This document shows, one piece after another, positions 18,183 through 31,000 of a stretch of DNA of 64,000 nt. Source of the stretch: a virus. The notes under the pieces were generated by a model that saw only the letters and a list, made by a program, of their open reading frames with translations, was not told the DNA's origin and searched no databases. The stretch's first letter is position 1. Each line of letters begins with the position of its first letter. The position numbers and the translations under genes are program-made. The DNA lies in the IMG/VR virus record IMGVR_UViG_3300031141_000005, positions 1 through 64,000 of that record. One strand, given 5' to 3'.

Positions 18183-20303
18183 ATGGCTGTAACTAAACCA
18201 AAAGGGGTAACCCACGGAACTTTTAACAAAAACCCTGGTAACATAAAGGGTTATCATAAAGGTGGGTCTAAAACAGACTTCACTAAATGGCTTGACAAAC
18301 AAGGTATAAAATACAGCCAAGGAAGTCAGGCTAGTGATGGTGGCTATTTTATACATTTCGAGAGCGATGAAGACGGATTAAAGGCTGCTGATAACTTCTG
18401 GAATGTAACTAAGACTTGGGCTGCTTATGAGAATAAGGATGGTTCATCTATGACTGTAGAAGATGCTTTATCTAAGTATTCTAATGGAGGTTATGATAAA
18501 AAGTTTCTAAAAGGATTAGAAGCTAAGGGTATAGATATGACAGCTAGTTTAGATTCGTTAAGCGATGACGATTTAGCTATGATGTCTCACACTCAAATGC
18601 AGACAGAGGATCCTAATCAATATGCTGCTTTACAAACTCAAGGACTTATAAGTAAGTCTGGTGTTTCTTCGTATAAGACTAATCCTCCTGTGGGAGTGTC
18701 TGCTGCAAGCAAGAATACTAATGTTCCTACTCAAGCACAGTCAAACGCTTCTTCTACAGGTCAATCTCCAAGAAGCGCAGCTCAAGAAGAGGGGGCTCGC
18801 CTTGTTAAACTAAAGAATGACTTTGAGACCTCTAAAACTATAAAAACAGTTCCTTCTGAAGATAAAAAGAAAGAAATATTACTAGCTGTAACGAAGATAG
18901 GGAAAGAGCTAAATGACGAAATGAATGAATCATCATCTGTAATGTTTGATGATGACGCATTAAGAGGAGAGTTCTTAAAAAGAATATCTACAGAACTTGG
19001 ATTAGATGATTTAGATCAATCGGACATAGAAGCTTTAGGTGAGGCTCGTGGTATTATTGAGCATGTTACTAATATCGCAAATGAGGAGTTAGGGCAAACG
19101 ATTGGAGGTAAGAAAGGTTTATTTGAGATTGAGTCTCCAATAGAGAATGTGTTTGAAGATTCTGCTAATCTGTTAGATACAAATTTAGGAATGCTTGGTA
19201 TTGCTCCAGAAGGTAGAGCAAGTCAGGTTTTACTTGAATCGTATAATGAAGATTTTTATGATAATGGTGAAAGGTTAGAAAAAGGTGGGGCAGATAGAAC
19301 TATTGATGACTTAGTAAATCAAGATGAAGATTTATTAAATTTAAAGGTTTCTGAAGGGTTAACATCAGAAGAGGCTATACTAAAGATTGAAGAGCAAAGG
19401 AAAAAGCAAAAAGAAGAATCTGAATATGTAGATAAAGTTAAAGAAGGTTCGGCAACCCAAGAAGAACAAGACGCAGCTGTTACTGGTCACGAAACTAGAT
19501 TAGCTGATGCTATATCTGAATATACCCCCGAAGAGGTTGTTGTAGAAGATACTATCGAAGAAGACGCAGCTACTGAATTAAAAGACAAGAGAACTCGTCA
19601 GATGGCGATGGCAGAAAAAGCTCTTACAGGGTTGAAGGCTGCTGCTGGTTTAACTTCATTATCTAAGGCGTTACAAGAACCTGATGTAAAGACTCCACAG
19701 GTTTCTAACTTAATGTTGGAAGCTTTAGGTAAGCAGAAGAAATTATCTACAATGGGATTGAATGCTGCAGAGAAAGCTAGTGCAATGCAAGGGATTAACG
19801 AAGCTTATTCTGGTGCTATCAAGAATGTTCTTGGCGCTTCAGGAGGGCAGAGAGGTTCTTTCTTAGCTAATCAAGGTGTAGCTGACGCTAACAGAGTTAA
19901 AGGTTTGTTACAGTTATCAGCTCAGGATGCTGCAATTAGAAGACAAAACGTAGGTCAATACAATCAATTAGCTTCTTCGGTTGGTCAAATGCAGTTATCT
20001 GCAGATATGTCTGCTGAACAAATGAAGCAACAAGCTATAGCACAGAATAAGCAAATGCTTGGAGGTATTGGTACTAACTTATTATCTGACGCTATTAGTG
20101 ATGCAACTTATTATCTTAATCCTAACAGAGAACACATGGACGAGATGATGAAGCAATATATGGAATCCACTACAGGTAATAATGGTTATACGCCACCTAC
20201 AGGGACTGATGTCATAGGAATGAATGACCCGTCAAAAACGGATAAAGAAAGAAAAGTAGAGGCAGATGCCTTGGCTGCTAAAGCTAAAGCTAACGGACAA
20301 TAA
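18183..20303 (+). CDS. Ejected cargo protein with N-terminal NPxNI domain (706 aa)
   Basis: Residues about 10-120 carry NPGNIKGYHKGG and then GGYFIHFESDEDGLKAADNFW, ending with a YSNGGY loop. This matches the 'NPxNIR ... F.vF.s...G..A' pattern of small virion proteins with lysozyme-like relations. I cannot point to a catalytic Glu, so muralytic activity is not shown. The remainder is long, helical and acidic, and residues about 480-640 resemble a coiled coil. Located between two other cargo genes before the giant polymerase. Confidence 0.6.
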   Translation: MAVTKPKGVTHGTFNKNPGNIKGYHKGGSKTDFTKWLDKQGIKYSQGSQASDGGYFIHFESDEDGLKAADNFWNVTKTWAAYENKDGSSMTVEDALSKYSNGGYDKKFLKGLEAKGIDMTASLDSLSDDDLAMMSHTQMQTEDPNQYAALQTQGLISKSGVSSYKTNPPVGVSAASKNTNVPTQAQSNASSTGQSPRSAAQEEGARLVKLKNDFETSKTIKTVPSEDKKKEILLAVTKIGKELNDEMNESSSVMFDDDALRGEFLKRISTELGLDDLDQSDIEALGEARGIIEHVTNIANEELGQTIGGKKGLFEIESPIENVFEDSANLLDTNLGMLGIAPEGRASQVLLESYNEDFYDNGERLEKGGADRTIDDLVNQDEDLLNLKVSEGLTSEEAILKIEEQRKKQKEESEYVDKVKEGSATQEEQDAAVTGHETRLADAISEYTPEEVVVEDTIEEDAATELKDKRTRQMAMAEKALTGLKAAAGLTSLSKALQEPDVKTPQVSNLMLEALGKQKKLSTMGLNAAEKASAMQGINEAYSGAIKNVLGASGGQRGSFLANQGVADANRVKGLLQLSAQDAAIRRQNVGQYNQLASSVGQMQLSADMSAEQMKQQAIAQNKQMLGGIGTNLLSDAISDATYYLNPNREHMDEMMKQYMESTTGNNGYTPPTGTDVIGMNDPSKTDKERKVEADALAAKAKANGQ

Positions 20304-20314
20304 AAGACAACGAC

Positions 20315-22045
20315 ATGGATTACAGTAAAGCTAATAATGTCCTATCTGGTTGGGTAGGTTCAGGAGACAGAAGAGCAAAAGCACAAGCACAACTTGGGGA
20401 AGTTATGCAACTACATCAAGCTCAGCAACAACTCAATGCAGAGAAGCAGCAGAGTGAAGAACAAATGGAGAACTATCTTGACTCTATAAAGAGTAGAGCT
20501 AGCGAACTTGCTGTAAGGAATGAGGATAGGGAAGTTATACAAGGTTTGTATGATGACCAGAAAAGTATATTTCTCTCTGAATTAGAGAAACACGGAAACG
20601 ATCCATCTAGGTTTATGAACTCAGGTGGGCGTAGAGTATTAAAAGACTTCGCTTCTAGCGTGTTACAGTCTGATGAAGCTGGAAGAATCTCTGGTAACAC
20701 TAAGGCTATACAAGAGTATTTTGATACGAGTGAAAGAGAAGGCGGTAAGTTTGCTAAACTTATCCCACACTCTACAAGAAGAGAGTTTCAGAACTTCATG
20801 GATGGAGACGCTGATGTGTTTAGAATGAAGCAGATAGTAGAGCTTAAAACTCCAGACAATGATGAGTATGAATTCTCTAGCAATAAAGCCGAGGCTTATT
20901 ACTTTGCTGGAGATAACGCTATGCTTGCTGAGCAGAATTATATAATAGAATATGATCTACCAGTTGACGCTAAAGTTAGTAAAGAAGTTCTTATTGATTA
21001 CATAGGTCAATACACAGGGACTGTTAATCCTCATTCTGCCGCACCTTCTTCAGATGGAAGTGGTTCTATGGTTGGTAAGCAATCTAAATCTTGGAGTGCT
21101 AGAATGGGTAATCAAATGAGTCACATGAATAGCGATGGAGGAGTTAGTACTGCCGTTATAGGATCAGGAAGTGAGTCTTATGCTAGAAGTTTGAGTGATT
21201 TTGATTCATTCAGTGTTAACTCTAACTCTGGATCGGCTCCAGCCAATACAGATGTGTTTGGTCATAGAGTGGATGAGGGTAGTGAGTTTATGTACGCTAA
21301 AGCAATCTTCGGAGATGAAATTGAAGAAGGCGATAACATAGAAGGTAGACAATGGAATGGTAACTGGTTTAATGAAGACGGTACTTCGTTTGATCACGGT
21401 GCTGGAGATGCTCCTGACTTAACTATTGGTGGTGTTTGGCTTGGTTATAAAGTTAAAGAAAACGGAAAAACTAGATTAGTTAGAGCTGAAGATTTAGAAG
21501 GAGAACCTAAGAACGCTGAAGTTGTTCTTATGCAGGAATTTGAAGATGACGGAATCTTTACTAGTGATTACTACTACAGAGAGATAGCTACAAAAAGAAG
21601 TGCAGCTGAAGGAATTAAACTAGGTCAACTTAAGAATGTTGATGGAAATTTAGGTAGACATACTAAAGAAGCTCAAGGGAATATACCTGGAGCTCAAAAC
21701 ACTCCAGCTAATAATGAATTAAGCAGTTTCCTTAATATATCTAGCGCTCCATTAAGTCAAGAGATGAACAAAATGGAACTACCTGCTGGTAGTTTGAAGG
21801 CTCGTAGTATTTTGCTATCTTTATCAAGAATTCAAAATGCTGAAGTAGGAACGTTGTCTGAGTTTATAAATACAAGGAACACTCCAATACTTCAACAAGC
21901 TTTAATGTCGGGTAACACTAACATGTTCTTCGATAGGTATACAGAGATCATGATAGAGCAAGGTAAGACGAAAGAAGAAGCTAGTAAAGAAGCAACATTA
22001 ATTTTTAGAGAAAGTGAAAACATTCTCTCAACACTTAATAGATAG
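20315..22045 (+). CDS. Cargo/ejection protein candidate (576 aa)
   Basis: I do not recognise a domain. Residues 25-75 are Gln/Glu-rich coiled coil, the middle is mixed with a Ser/Gly-rich stretch (about 225-310), and the C-terminus is helical, with a KTKEEASKEATLIFRE helix. It lies two bases before the giant RNA polymerase gene and behind two other cargo candidates, so it is probably packaged with the polymerase. No signal peptide. Confidence 0.55.
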   Translation: MDYSKANNVLSGWVGSGDRRAKAQAQLGEVMQLHQAQQQLNAEKQQSEEQMENYLDSIKSRASELAVRNEDREVIQGLYDDQKSIFLSELEKHGNDPSRFMNSGGRRVLKDFASSVLQSDEAGRISGNTKAIQEYFDTSEREGGKFAKLIPHSTRREFQNFMDGDADVFRMKQIVELKTPDNDEYEFSSNKAEAYYFAGDNAMLAEQNYIIEYDLPVDAKVSKEVLIDYIGQYTGTVNPHSAAPSSDGSGSMVGKQSKSWSARMGNQMSHMNSDGGVSTAVIGSGSESYARSLSDFDSFSVNSNSGSAPANTDVFGHRVDEGSEFMYAKAIFGDEIEEGDNIEGRQWNGNWFNEDGTSFDHGAGDAPDLTIGGVWLGYKVKENGKTRLVRAEDLEGEPKNAEVVLMQEFEDDGIFTSDYYYREIATKRSAAEGIKLGQLKNVDGNLGRHTKEAQGNIPGAQNTPANNELSSFLNISSAPLSQEMNKMELPAGSLKARSILLSLSRIQNAEVGTLSEFINTRNTPILQQALMSGNTNMFFDRYTEIMIEQGKTKEEASKEATLIFRESENILSTLNR

Positions 22046-22047
22046 TT

Positions 22048-25000
22048 ATGTCAAACGGTTTAGGTAACGGAGTAAATGCACCAGGAGAAGATATTGAAAA
22101 CTACGATTCTTCTTTAGATAGTTCAGCAAGTCAACCAGATATACAATCTAACTTAGAGGTTCCTCAACAGAGGAGCTCTTTTAGTTTAGCGAACATCAAC
22201 CAACAACAAGCTCCAATGGAGCAGATGGATGCTTGGGGTGGTGCTGTAGATTTAGCTGAACAACAACAAAACCTTCCTGATATACCAGAAGTTGGTACTC
22301 CAGGTATAGATTACGACATGGGTCATGTTGAGACTATAGGTAGGAGTGTTATGGCTGGGTTTGGAGATATGTTTAATAGTATGGGTGATATGGTTGACTT
22401 CTTAAGTTTTACCCCATCATCTATAGTTTCTAAGCATGTTCTTGGTATAGATACTAATAAGCCTATCTCTGATGCGTTCCATAATTTTGGTGACTACCTA
22501 GACTCTTATGGTGATACCGTTCCTGGATTAAAAGACATGAGCGAGATTACTTGGGATGATATGTCTGATCCTAAGTTTTGGGAGACTGGAGTTGCTCGTA
22601 TGCTTCCGTTCGCTTTATCATTAATGATCCCTTCTACTTTGGCTGCCAAAGGAGCGCAAGCTGCTATGGGTAGTATGAACTTCCTTAAATCATCTGCGGC
22701 TATTGCTAAGGGTGCATCTTCTGTTGGTATTAGATTATCTCAAGCTGCTGCTACAGGATTAATTAAGAAAGGTATTGCTACTATCGCTGCAGGTTCTACG
22801 GCAAACATGCTTGAGGGTGCTGCGCTAGCAGGTGGAGCTATGAATCAAGCCATAGAAGAAGGTGTAGATCCTAGACTAGCTCATGCAGTTGGTCGTAGAG
22901 TCTTTGTAGATAACTTAGCTTCAATGGGTGCTGATATTGTTCAGTATGGATTGTTTACAGGTCAAGCAAAGATTGGTTCTGCTATCATGAAGACCGTTCC
23001 TGGAGCAGCAAAGACTGCTGGTTTGAAGGCTATGAAAGCTGCTGGTATTGGTCCTGTAGTTAAGCAAGCTTTTAAAGCTATAGGTATGGGTGCTGCCAAT
23101 GGTATAACTGATGGTGTTGTTGAACAATTCCAAGAGGTTTATCAAGATTGGTCTGTGAACAAGAATATAGCTGAAGCTAAAGGAGAAGACTTCCCTACTT
23201 ACATGGAGTTCTTTATGGCTGACGAACAGAGACCTACAAGGATTATGTCGTTCGCTACTAGTTTACTTATGTCTGGTGGTAGTAACTTCATGCAGACAGC
23301 TACAGAGAACAAGAGAAAACAAAATACAACTAATCAAGAAAACGCAGATGTACATGATCTTATAGGGGTCTTTTCAGATAAGGTAGATCAAGAAAGAACG
23401 TACAAAGTAAATAAGAAAGTATTTAAAGGTCTCGATAAGAATGGTGTTGCTATCACAGAGGATGAGGTTATTGAAATCTCTGGTGAGGATATGCAAAATG
23501 AGATTCAAGATTCTGCCGCTAGAAAGTTAGCAATGCAAGCTGTAACCAACGGACAAAAAGATTTGGTTATGGAGGCTTTAGCTATGGAGTTAGAGGATGG
23601 TAATATAACTCAAGATAGATACGATTCTTACGTTAGTACTATAGCTGAGGTTGAATCTCAGATGTCAAAATACCCTGATGGTTCATTTAATAGAATGGAG
23701 AAGGCTAATTTAGTTACTGCTGTATGGGCAAAGACTTCTGTAGATAGATCACTTAAGATAGGTGAGGACGCTAAGAATGCTGAGATTGAGAAGATAAATC
23801 TTAATAATATTTTAAGCGAGGAAAATAAGAAGTCTCAGATTGATGCTTTAAATGAGTCGTATAATGAAGGGGCTAAATCAAAACAAGCCGCAGCTGATAT
23901 AATGAAGGATACGGTTAATAGTATCTATGAGTTTAGTAAGAAAAGGGTTGCTGCTGAGAAGTTTAATAAAACCGACAGACCAAAACTTAATAAACTTGCT
24001 GAAAAGGTAAACAACAACGAAGAGTTAACAAAAGAAGAGAACGAATACGTTGCTAGTAATAAAGACTTTAGTGGTCATATTAAGAAAGAGTCTTCTAGAT
24101 TAAGAAGATCAGAAGCTAACAGTAAAGCTCCGAAAGGATTTGCTTATAGTGAAACTCTTGAAGATGGTACTCTTATATATGAAGAGGCTGTAGCGAAAGG
24201 AGAGCCTGGGAAGGTGTTTAAGTTTAAGGCAGACAAGACTACCGAAATAATAAACAACGACCTAGGAGATGCTTTAAATAATATAGATAAAGACATTAAG
24301 GATGGTGATGTTGTTGGTGACGCTGTTGGTGATAAAGCAGACACTAAAGACTCTAATGATAAAGACACCGACAAGGTTGATGATAAAGATAAAGTCGATG
24401 GCGACGCTAATGATAAAGCTGATGATAAGGTTGACGACAAAGACCCTACTCCTGACAAACCAAAAGTTAACGCAACGCCTAGAGCTGCCGAGGTAGCCGA
24501 GGAGGAGGGTGTTGATTTATCTAAGGTTGTTGGTACTGGGACTGGTGGAAAGATACGTGTTGGTGATGTTAGGGCTTATAAATTAAAGAACCCTAACGGT
24601 CAATCAAAGCTATTCATGAGACTTGATAGTGCTAAAGTTATGGCTGGATTAGCTCGTGACGCTGCTAAGAGAATCGCAGGGGATACTGCTTCTGATTTAT
24701 TTGACATAGCGACAAAGTACTTAAATAACAGAGAGCTAAGAAGGTCTCATACTTTAGACTCAAACTCTCACATGGTTCTGTCTGACTATTACAGACGTAA
24801 GGTTGTAGATGGAGTTGTGTCTATGGGCTTCATGCCTGAGATATTTACTGCTGCTGGGGTAAGAGCTGCAGGTATGGCATCTGGTTTAGGTATATTCTTA
24901 AACACGGAACTATACAACGAGGAAGCTGTATTCCACGAGAACTTCCACATATTTAGAATGCTTTATGGACACCGTCCTGAAGTAATGGAGATGATGAAAA

Positions 25001-28000
25001 ACATCATAGACCAGCCTATATATGAAGAAATAAAACTTAAGTATTCTAACTTATTGTTAGTACAGTCTAGCGGTGATGCTCTAAATCTTACCCTAGCGTT
25101 AAAACACGCTTCTAGATTAAATAAGGGTGTTATTACAAACATTAGAGACTTCGTAGCAAAGAACGGAGGTAGCATGGAGTCTGAGCAGACTATGAAAGAT
25201 TTCTTAGCGTATGCTATGGAACAAGTAGAAGCTATCGGATATAAGGCATTAGAATCTAAAGATCAAACAGGAATTCAAGATGAAGCTCTTACTCACTTAG
25301 CTGGTAAGTATGGTGCCCTTAATCCTGATCTGTTCTTTAGCGACAAGAAGAAAGCCGACACCCATAAGGAAACTTTTGGTAAGTGGTTAGGATTTATTAA
25401 AGAGAACTCTACAATAGAAGAGTCTGAAGCTTTGTTTGAAGAAGCTACTGAAGGTCTTTATAAGAAGACTAATGATTTCTCTTTCTTTGAGAAATTCTCT
25501 AAGGTAAAAGAAATTATAGAAAATAATCAAGCTGATTACTCTGGGCTTAGTAAAAACTCCCCATCTCAGTCTAAGTATATGACTGCCGAAAGAAAGGCAA
25601 TCAACGATAGTATAAGAGTTAGTTTAGATAGTAAGCTTAACGTAGCTTACGAAATGGCTGTAGCTTTCCATGATGAAATACTTGGAGAGGCTAAGAAATC
25701 TTCTGAGGATTTAGGAACTAAAGAACTTATAAAGGCTGTAAAAGAAAGAAGAATCTTTCAAGACCAAACTCAAGAGGCATTTATTTCATTCGCTAGAGCC
25801 GTCCTTTCAGAGATAGCTAAAGATCCTGCTCACGGAAAGAACTCTGAGAAGTACGATAAAACATTCAAGATATTGAATGCTAACAAGCACGGAATAATGA
25901 ACACCATAAAGACTATGTTCTTGTCTGGTTTAAATGTTCAAGAACAGAAAGCTTTAAAGGGTGAGGAATCAGCAGCAAGTGAAGATGTAGAATCTGAAGA
26001 CGGAGCATTCGCTGCCGTTATAGATGGTGGTAGTTTAAGATTATCTAGTAAGTTTGGGGGTATTATAAAGAACTTCCTTACTTCAGGTAGAGCTGTAAAC
26101 GGAGAACTAGGAGCTACTAAGAACAACGTATTGAAGCAGATCATAATGGACATAAATTCTGTGTCTAACCCTGAAGAAATGCAAGCATTAGTAGAGGCTA
26201 GAATTGGTTTATTGAAAGGAAACCCAGATAGCTTAACATTCAACGAAGCTATAGCTGCGGAGTTCTATACATACCTAGATGAGACGCAAGATATAGTTCC
26301 AGGAGAATCTATTAAGAGTGCTTATCATGAGCTTTCTGGATTTAAGATAGATAAGCCTTTCGTGTTTGTTGTAGGTGGGTCTAAAGACTTACTATCTAAC
26401 ACTGACAGGAACTACCAAAAGAGAGCTCTAGACTTTATTAAGTTTGATAAGACTGACTTGATTGGAATAACTGGAGGTAAGCCTCTGTCTTTGAGTGCTA
26501 TAAGGGCTCAGGTAGCAAAGAAAATTCATGTATTAAAAAGGTTTGAGAATGCTGACGTGTCTCAGTTCTCTGTAGTTGATGCTTTCAATAAGAGGATAGA
26601 ATTCTCTGCAGCCTTATACGGTTTGATGTCTAAAGAAAATGTAACCAAAAGCGATGTAGCTGCGTTTATTAAAAGACACATACTACCTGAAGGTACTGGT
26701 GTTGATGTGTCTTTAAATGAGATTGAAGCTCTTATGATTTTTGATGAGGTTTCTGGACAGAGTTTAAGCATTGGAGCTTACTTTAGTCAAGAGCGTATCA
26801 GTGAAATGTTCTACGACTCTTTATCTTTAAGGACTAGTAGGAATAAGGATAACAAAGTGGAGTTTGGTTATGAGGCAGCTCAAGATATTATTATAGGAGA
26901 GGTTATTAATCCTATGAAAAAGATCACAGGAGACCTTGATAAAAGCGTTGTTAGAGAATTAATAAAAAGATGGAAAGCTTCTCACGATTCAACAGAATCA
27001 GTTAGAGGTTCTATAAGTGTGTATAAAACATCACACGAAAACAAGGGTAGTATTATAGAAGGGGTAGCTGGTAGTATGGATAACATGCAAGGTGTTAATG
27101 ACATCTTTAAAGCTGTTGTTACTTCTTACATAGTTTCATCTCAACAGAACCCTGCTGGACAGGTTAGAATGCCTGAAGGCGATCAAGTGTCTGTACTCGT
27201 AAAGAAGTCGGCTCTTGATTACAATGTAGAGTCGTTAGAGAAATTAAAGAAGGATGACCTTCCAAGATTTAAAAAGCTTTATGGAACTAACCGATATGCC
27301 CTTAAAATGGCGGAAGGTAATTGGAAGCTTAATTATAACATACTTGCTGGATTCGATGGAGAGAATTCTATAGATTCAAAGAACATGACAGGAACTCAGG
27401 TAATGTATTCTGACCTTAGAATGATTCTTTCAGCTTTAGAAACTGGTTCAGATTCTTACAAGCAAAATATAGGAGATCACTCTGATAAAACAAGAAGATA
27501 TTACGCTGATGTAGACGCTCTAGGAGCTAGTATTTCTTTTAATGAGTTCTTAGGAAAGACAGACCATAACGATGTTACTGTCGAATCATTAGAGGAATAT
27601 GTTAAGGATTACGCTCCAGGTCTTTATAAAGAACTTGAAGCTATAAAATCTAAGCAAGTTGCGGAGATGAAGTCTCTAATCAACAAACATAATGATGGTG
27701 TTGATAATTTCGATCTTCATTTAGTTATGTCCCCTAGCGTTATCAAGAGTCTTAGAGATTCTGGGAAGGATATAAAGACTACAGACAACGAAGGAGCTGT
27801 AGAAGAAGGTGAAGGTGAATTAGATTTAGCTGGAGATGAAGTACTTAAAGGTTCTTTCAGTGTAGAATCTATGATGGAAGGCGCTGAAAGAACGCATGAA
27901 AAGTTAGGTTCTAATATGGCTGATGTTGTTGTTGCTGGTCTTAATTATGCAGTAAACAAGTATTACCTACAAGACCTTACGGGTGTAGTATCTCAAGACG

Positions 28001-31000
28001 CTTCATTTACTATGAAGAATAAGAGAGCTACATTACTGATAGCACCTCAAGTGTCTGCATTTCCAGAACACAGAATGGATGTTATTATGTTTAACGATGT
28101 AAAGTTACTAACTCTAGATGGTCTTTCTACTATAAAAACTATAGACGGAACAGTTGTAGAGGTTACTGCTGATTTACTAGATTCAGCTTCTTACGTTACG
28201 CAAGATATGGCTGACGAGATAACTAACGCATACGGGAATACCGTAGACGTAACGGGATCGTTTAAGTTTGTTGGTGCAGGGCAGAACACAGACAATGCTG
28301 CTATATCATCTTCATTCGGATCTGAACGAAGTAAGTTCTACTTTAAAGGTCATACTGTAGTATTAGATGAATCATCTATAGGAACTCCACTAGAAGGAGT
28401 GTACAAAGCCTTACTAGCAAGAGAAAGGTTATTTAAATCTAAAGGAATTAAAGCTAAGGTTATAGCCTATGCTGATTCTGGTGTTAAGAAAGGTCACATT
28501 AAGGGAATCAACTCTAAGAGTCTTGCTGAATGGGATGCCATGAAGGACGATGACGTTGCTATCAATGAGTTTCAAGATAGCTGGTCTTACGACTTGAAGA
28601 AAGATACTTACGGATATGATGGTAAATACTTCGGTGTTCAAAATGAACTAGATAAGAATGCAACTAGTGCGACTGTAGCTAAACAAGCTGTATCCGCAAC
28701 TAATATATTCGCTGATCATGAGAATACTGAACTTGCTGCGATGTCTCAAGACTTCTTGTCTTTATATGCTCAAGCCTTAGACCAACAATATCAAGAAGGT
28801 TCTGGAGGTAAGACGATAGAAGAGTCTGGTTTAGAGAGCGCTAGTTCGGGATCTACATTCCCTACCATGACTAGAGCTATGAATGAATTAGCGACCTCGC
28901 TTCCATTCGTTACAGATTCTTTAAGTAAGACCGCTACAGCTAAAGTTAAGAAAGACGCTCACAGACTTAGAACTACAGGTTCTTTATCTCTTCAAATATC
29001 AGATGCCTTATATGGCTATGAGTTTGATGGAGATAATGTAATAGAGACTGACAAATCTTTAAAACCTATTAGAATAGAGAACGGTAAAGTACTTCCTGCT
29101 GAGGTTGCTATATCTAGTCACATGGCTAGTATGCTTGGCGTTACAGAGAAGGAGCTTGAAGGAGGTAAAGAAGTTTTCTTCTTTGCTACTAGAATACCAG
29201 CTTCATCTGTAGGTTCTACTATATTATTAAAGGTTGCTAGAATATCCCCAACTCAAGGTAACACTATAGCTATAAACGCTAAGATGTCTGCCATAATGGG
29301 GGCTGATTTAGATGGTGATATGCTTCACCTTAACGCTTGGACTAAGAAGCCTAAAGCTGGTTCTGTTGATGCAATCAAGAACAAGATGCTTGACAAGCTT
29401 AAGCAAATGCACGAACACCCAGAGGTGTTTAAGACATTAATTAAAGAGCTTGAATTTAAGACAGTAACTAAAGCCACCAACCTAGCCTTATATGGTAACG
29501 AGAAAGGTTCTACTGCAGTATACAATGACTTCAATGTATTTGATACTGCTGAGATGTACGAACAAACTAAGGGTAACGCTCCTATGATTGGTCTTATAGC
29601 TTCCACTTCTAATCAATTCAACTACCTAGCTCAAGGAAGTCCTTCTGTTAATTATGGAGGATTACCTTTAGTGTTAGTTAAAGGAAGAGAAGAGAAATCT
29701 GAAAGATATGATAGGTTAGATTCTAAACTATCCGAAGACGGGGGAGGTACTTACTACGCTTACGCTAACTACTTGAACCTTATCTTAGATGATGGGAAGT
29801 ATGGTAACAGAGCTAAGTTTGGATTCAATAAAGGTAGTGGTGCTTCTTTTGGTTTAATGATAAAGATGGGTATTCATCCAAAGGATATTGCATTATTAAT
29901 GACGAAAGGTAAGTTAGGTGAGTTACTTAGCATGGATAAGTTACAAGACTACGCTAGAGAGCAACTTGGTGTAGAGAAAAGCTTAGCTGGTCATATAAAA
30001 ACTAACTTCCTAAGTAAAGGAATAGATATAGAGGCTATTATAAAAGGAGACTTAGAGTCTGCTATAGCTTTAGCTGTTGTGTTAAAGAGCATATCTAACG
30101 ATATGTATAGTCTAGGTTCTTATGTTGGGCTTGATAGTAATCTACCTGAGTCTCTAGTAGAGGTTAAGGAAAGAATAAGAGCAGGTAAGAAAGCTTTAGC
30201 TAACCAACCTGAGATAGCTCAGAATGCATTCACAAACAACCCACTAATACTTAGTAAGGTTAAATTCTTATCTGACTATGCGGTGAAGTTAGCGTCTGAA
30301 GATGTTACAATATCTAACGGCTATAGTGATACTGTAGGTGAGTACATGTTACCTGTAGATGAGAATGACTTTGATTCTGTTCAGTTTACTGACGCAGCTA
30401 AATTACTTAAAGCCCTTAACTTATCTAGGGTTGCCGCAGAAATGCCTATCAGTATTCGTGATATGTTATTTGAGTCAGCGGTATCTGGAGTTTCTAAGAC
30501 AGCTAATAACGTAGAGTCTAAGAACTTCCTATCTATATTAAATAAACTAGACAATCAAGATTCTTATTCTGGTGTTACTCAGTTAATAGCTAACTACATC
30601 AAGAATAACGAAGACTTTGATAATAACTTATTCATACAACATTTAAGTATGAGAAACTCTACCAGGTTCTTTACAGGAGGTACTGATATTATTCAGGATT
30701 CGTCTGTTGTAGAGTTCGGAATGGATAGAGAGATGTTGTTTGAACTACAAGAGGTTGAACAGATAGAAGCTTTAGGTAAGGACTTTGAGAAGTTGCCTTC
30801 ATGGCTTAAGGATTGGTTTATAGCTAATGACTTTATAGTTTCTGGTTGGGGTTCTAACGAGAAGCAGTCACTACTACCTTACATGGATAGTGCTTCTATA
30901 TCGAAAGTGAATGGATACTTTAAGTCTGCGTTCTCAAACGGTAAAGATTTCATAGAACAAACAAACGAAAAAACATCTAATGGCGCTGGAGTTTTAAGCA

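Noticed and set aside
24144-24458. Leftward Ser/Leu-rich ORF of 104 residues
   Set aside because: It is the complement of the Lys/Asp linker of the polymerase; low-complexity composition explains its length.
29305-29319. N4-type (T7-like) virion RNA polymerase
   Set aside because: The length of the protein invites the comparison with phage N4, but the visible motif DLDGD is that of double-psi barrel polymerases and the T7-type motifs were not found.
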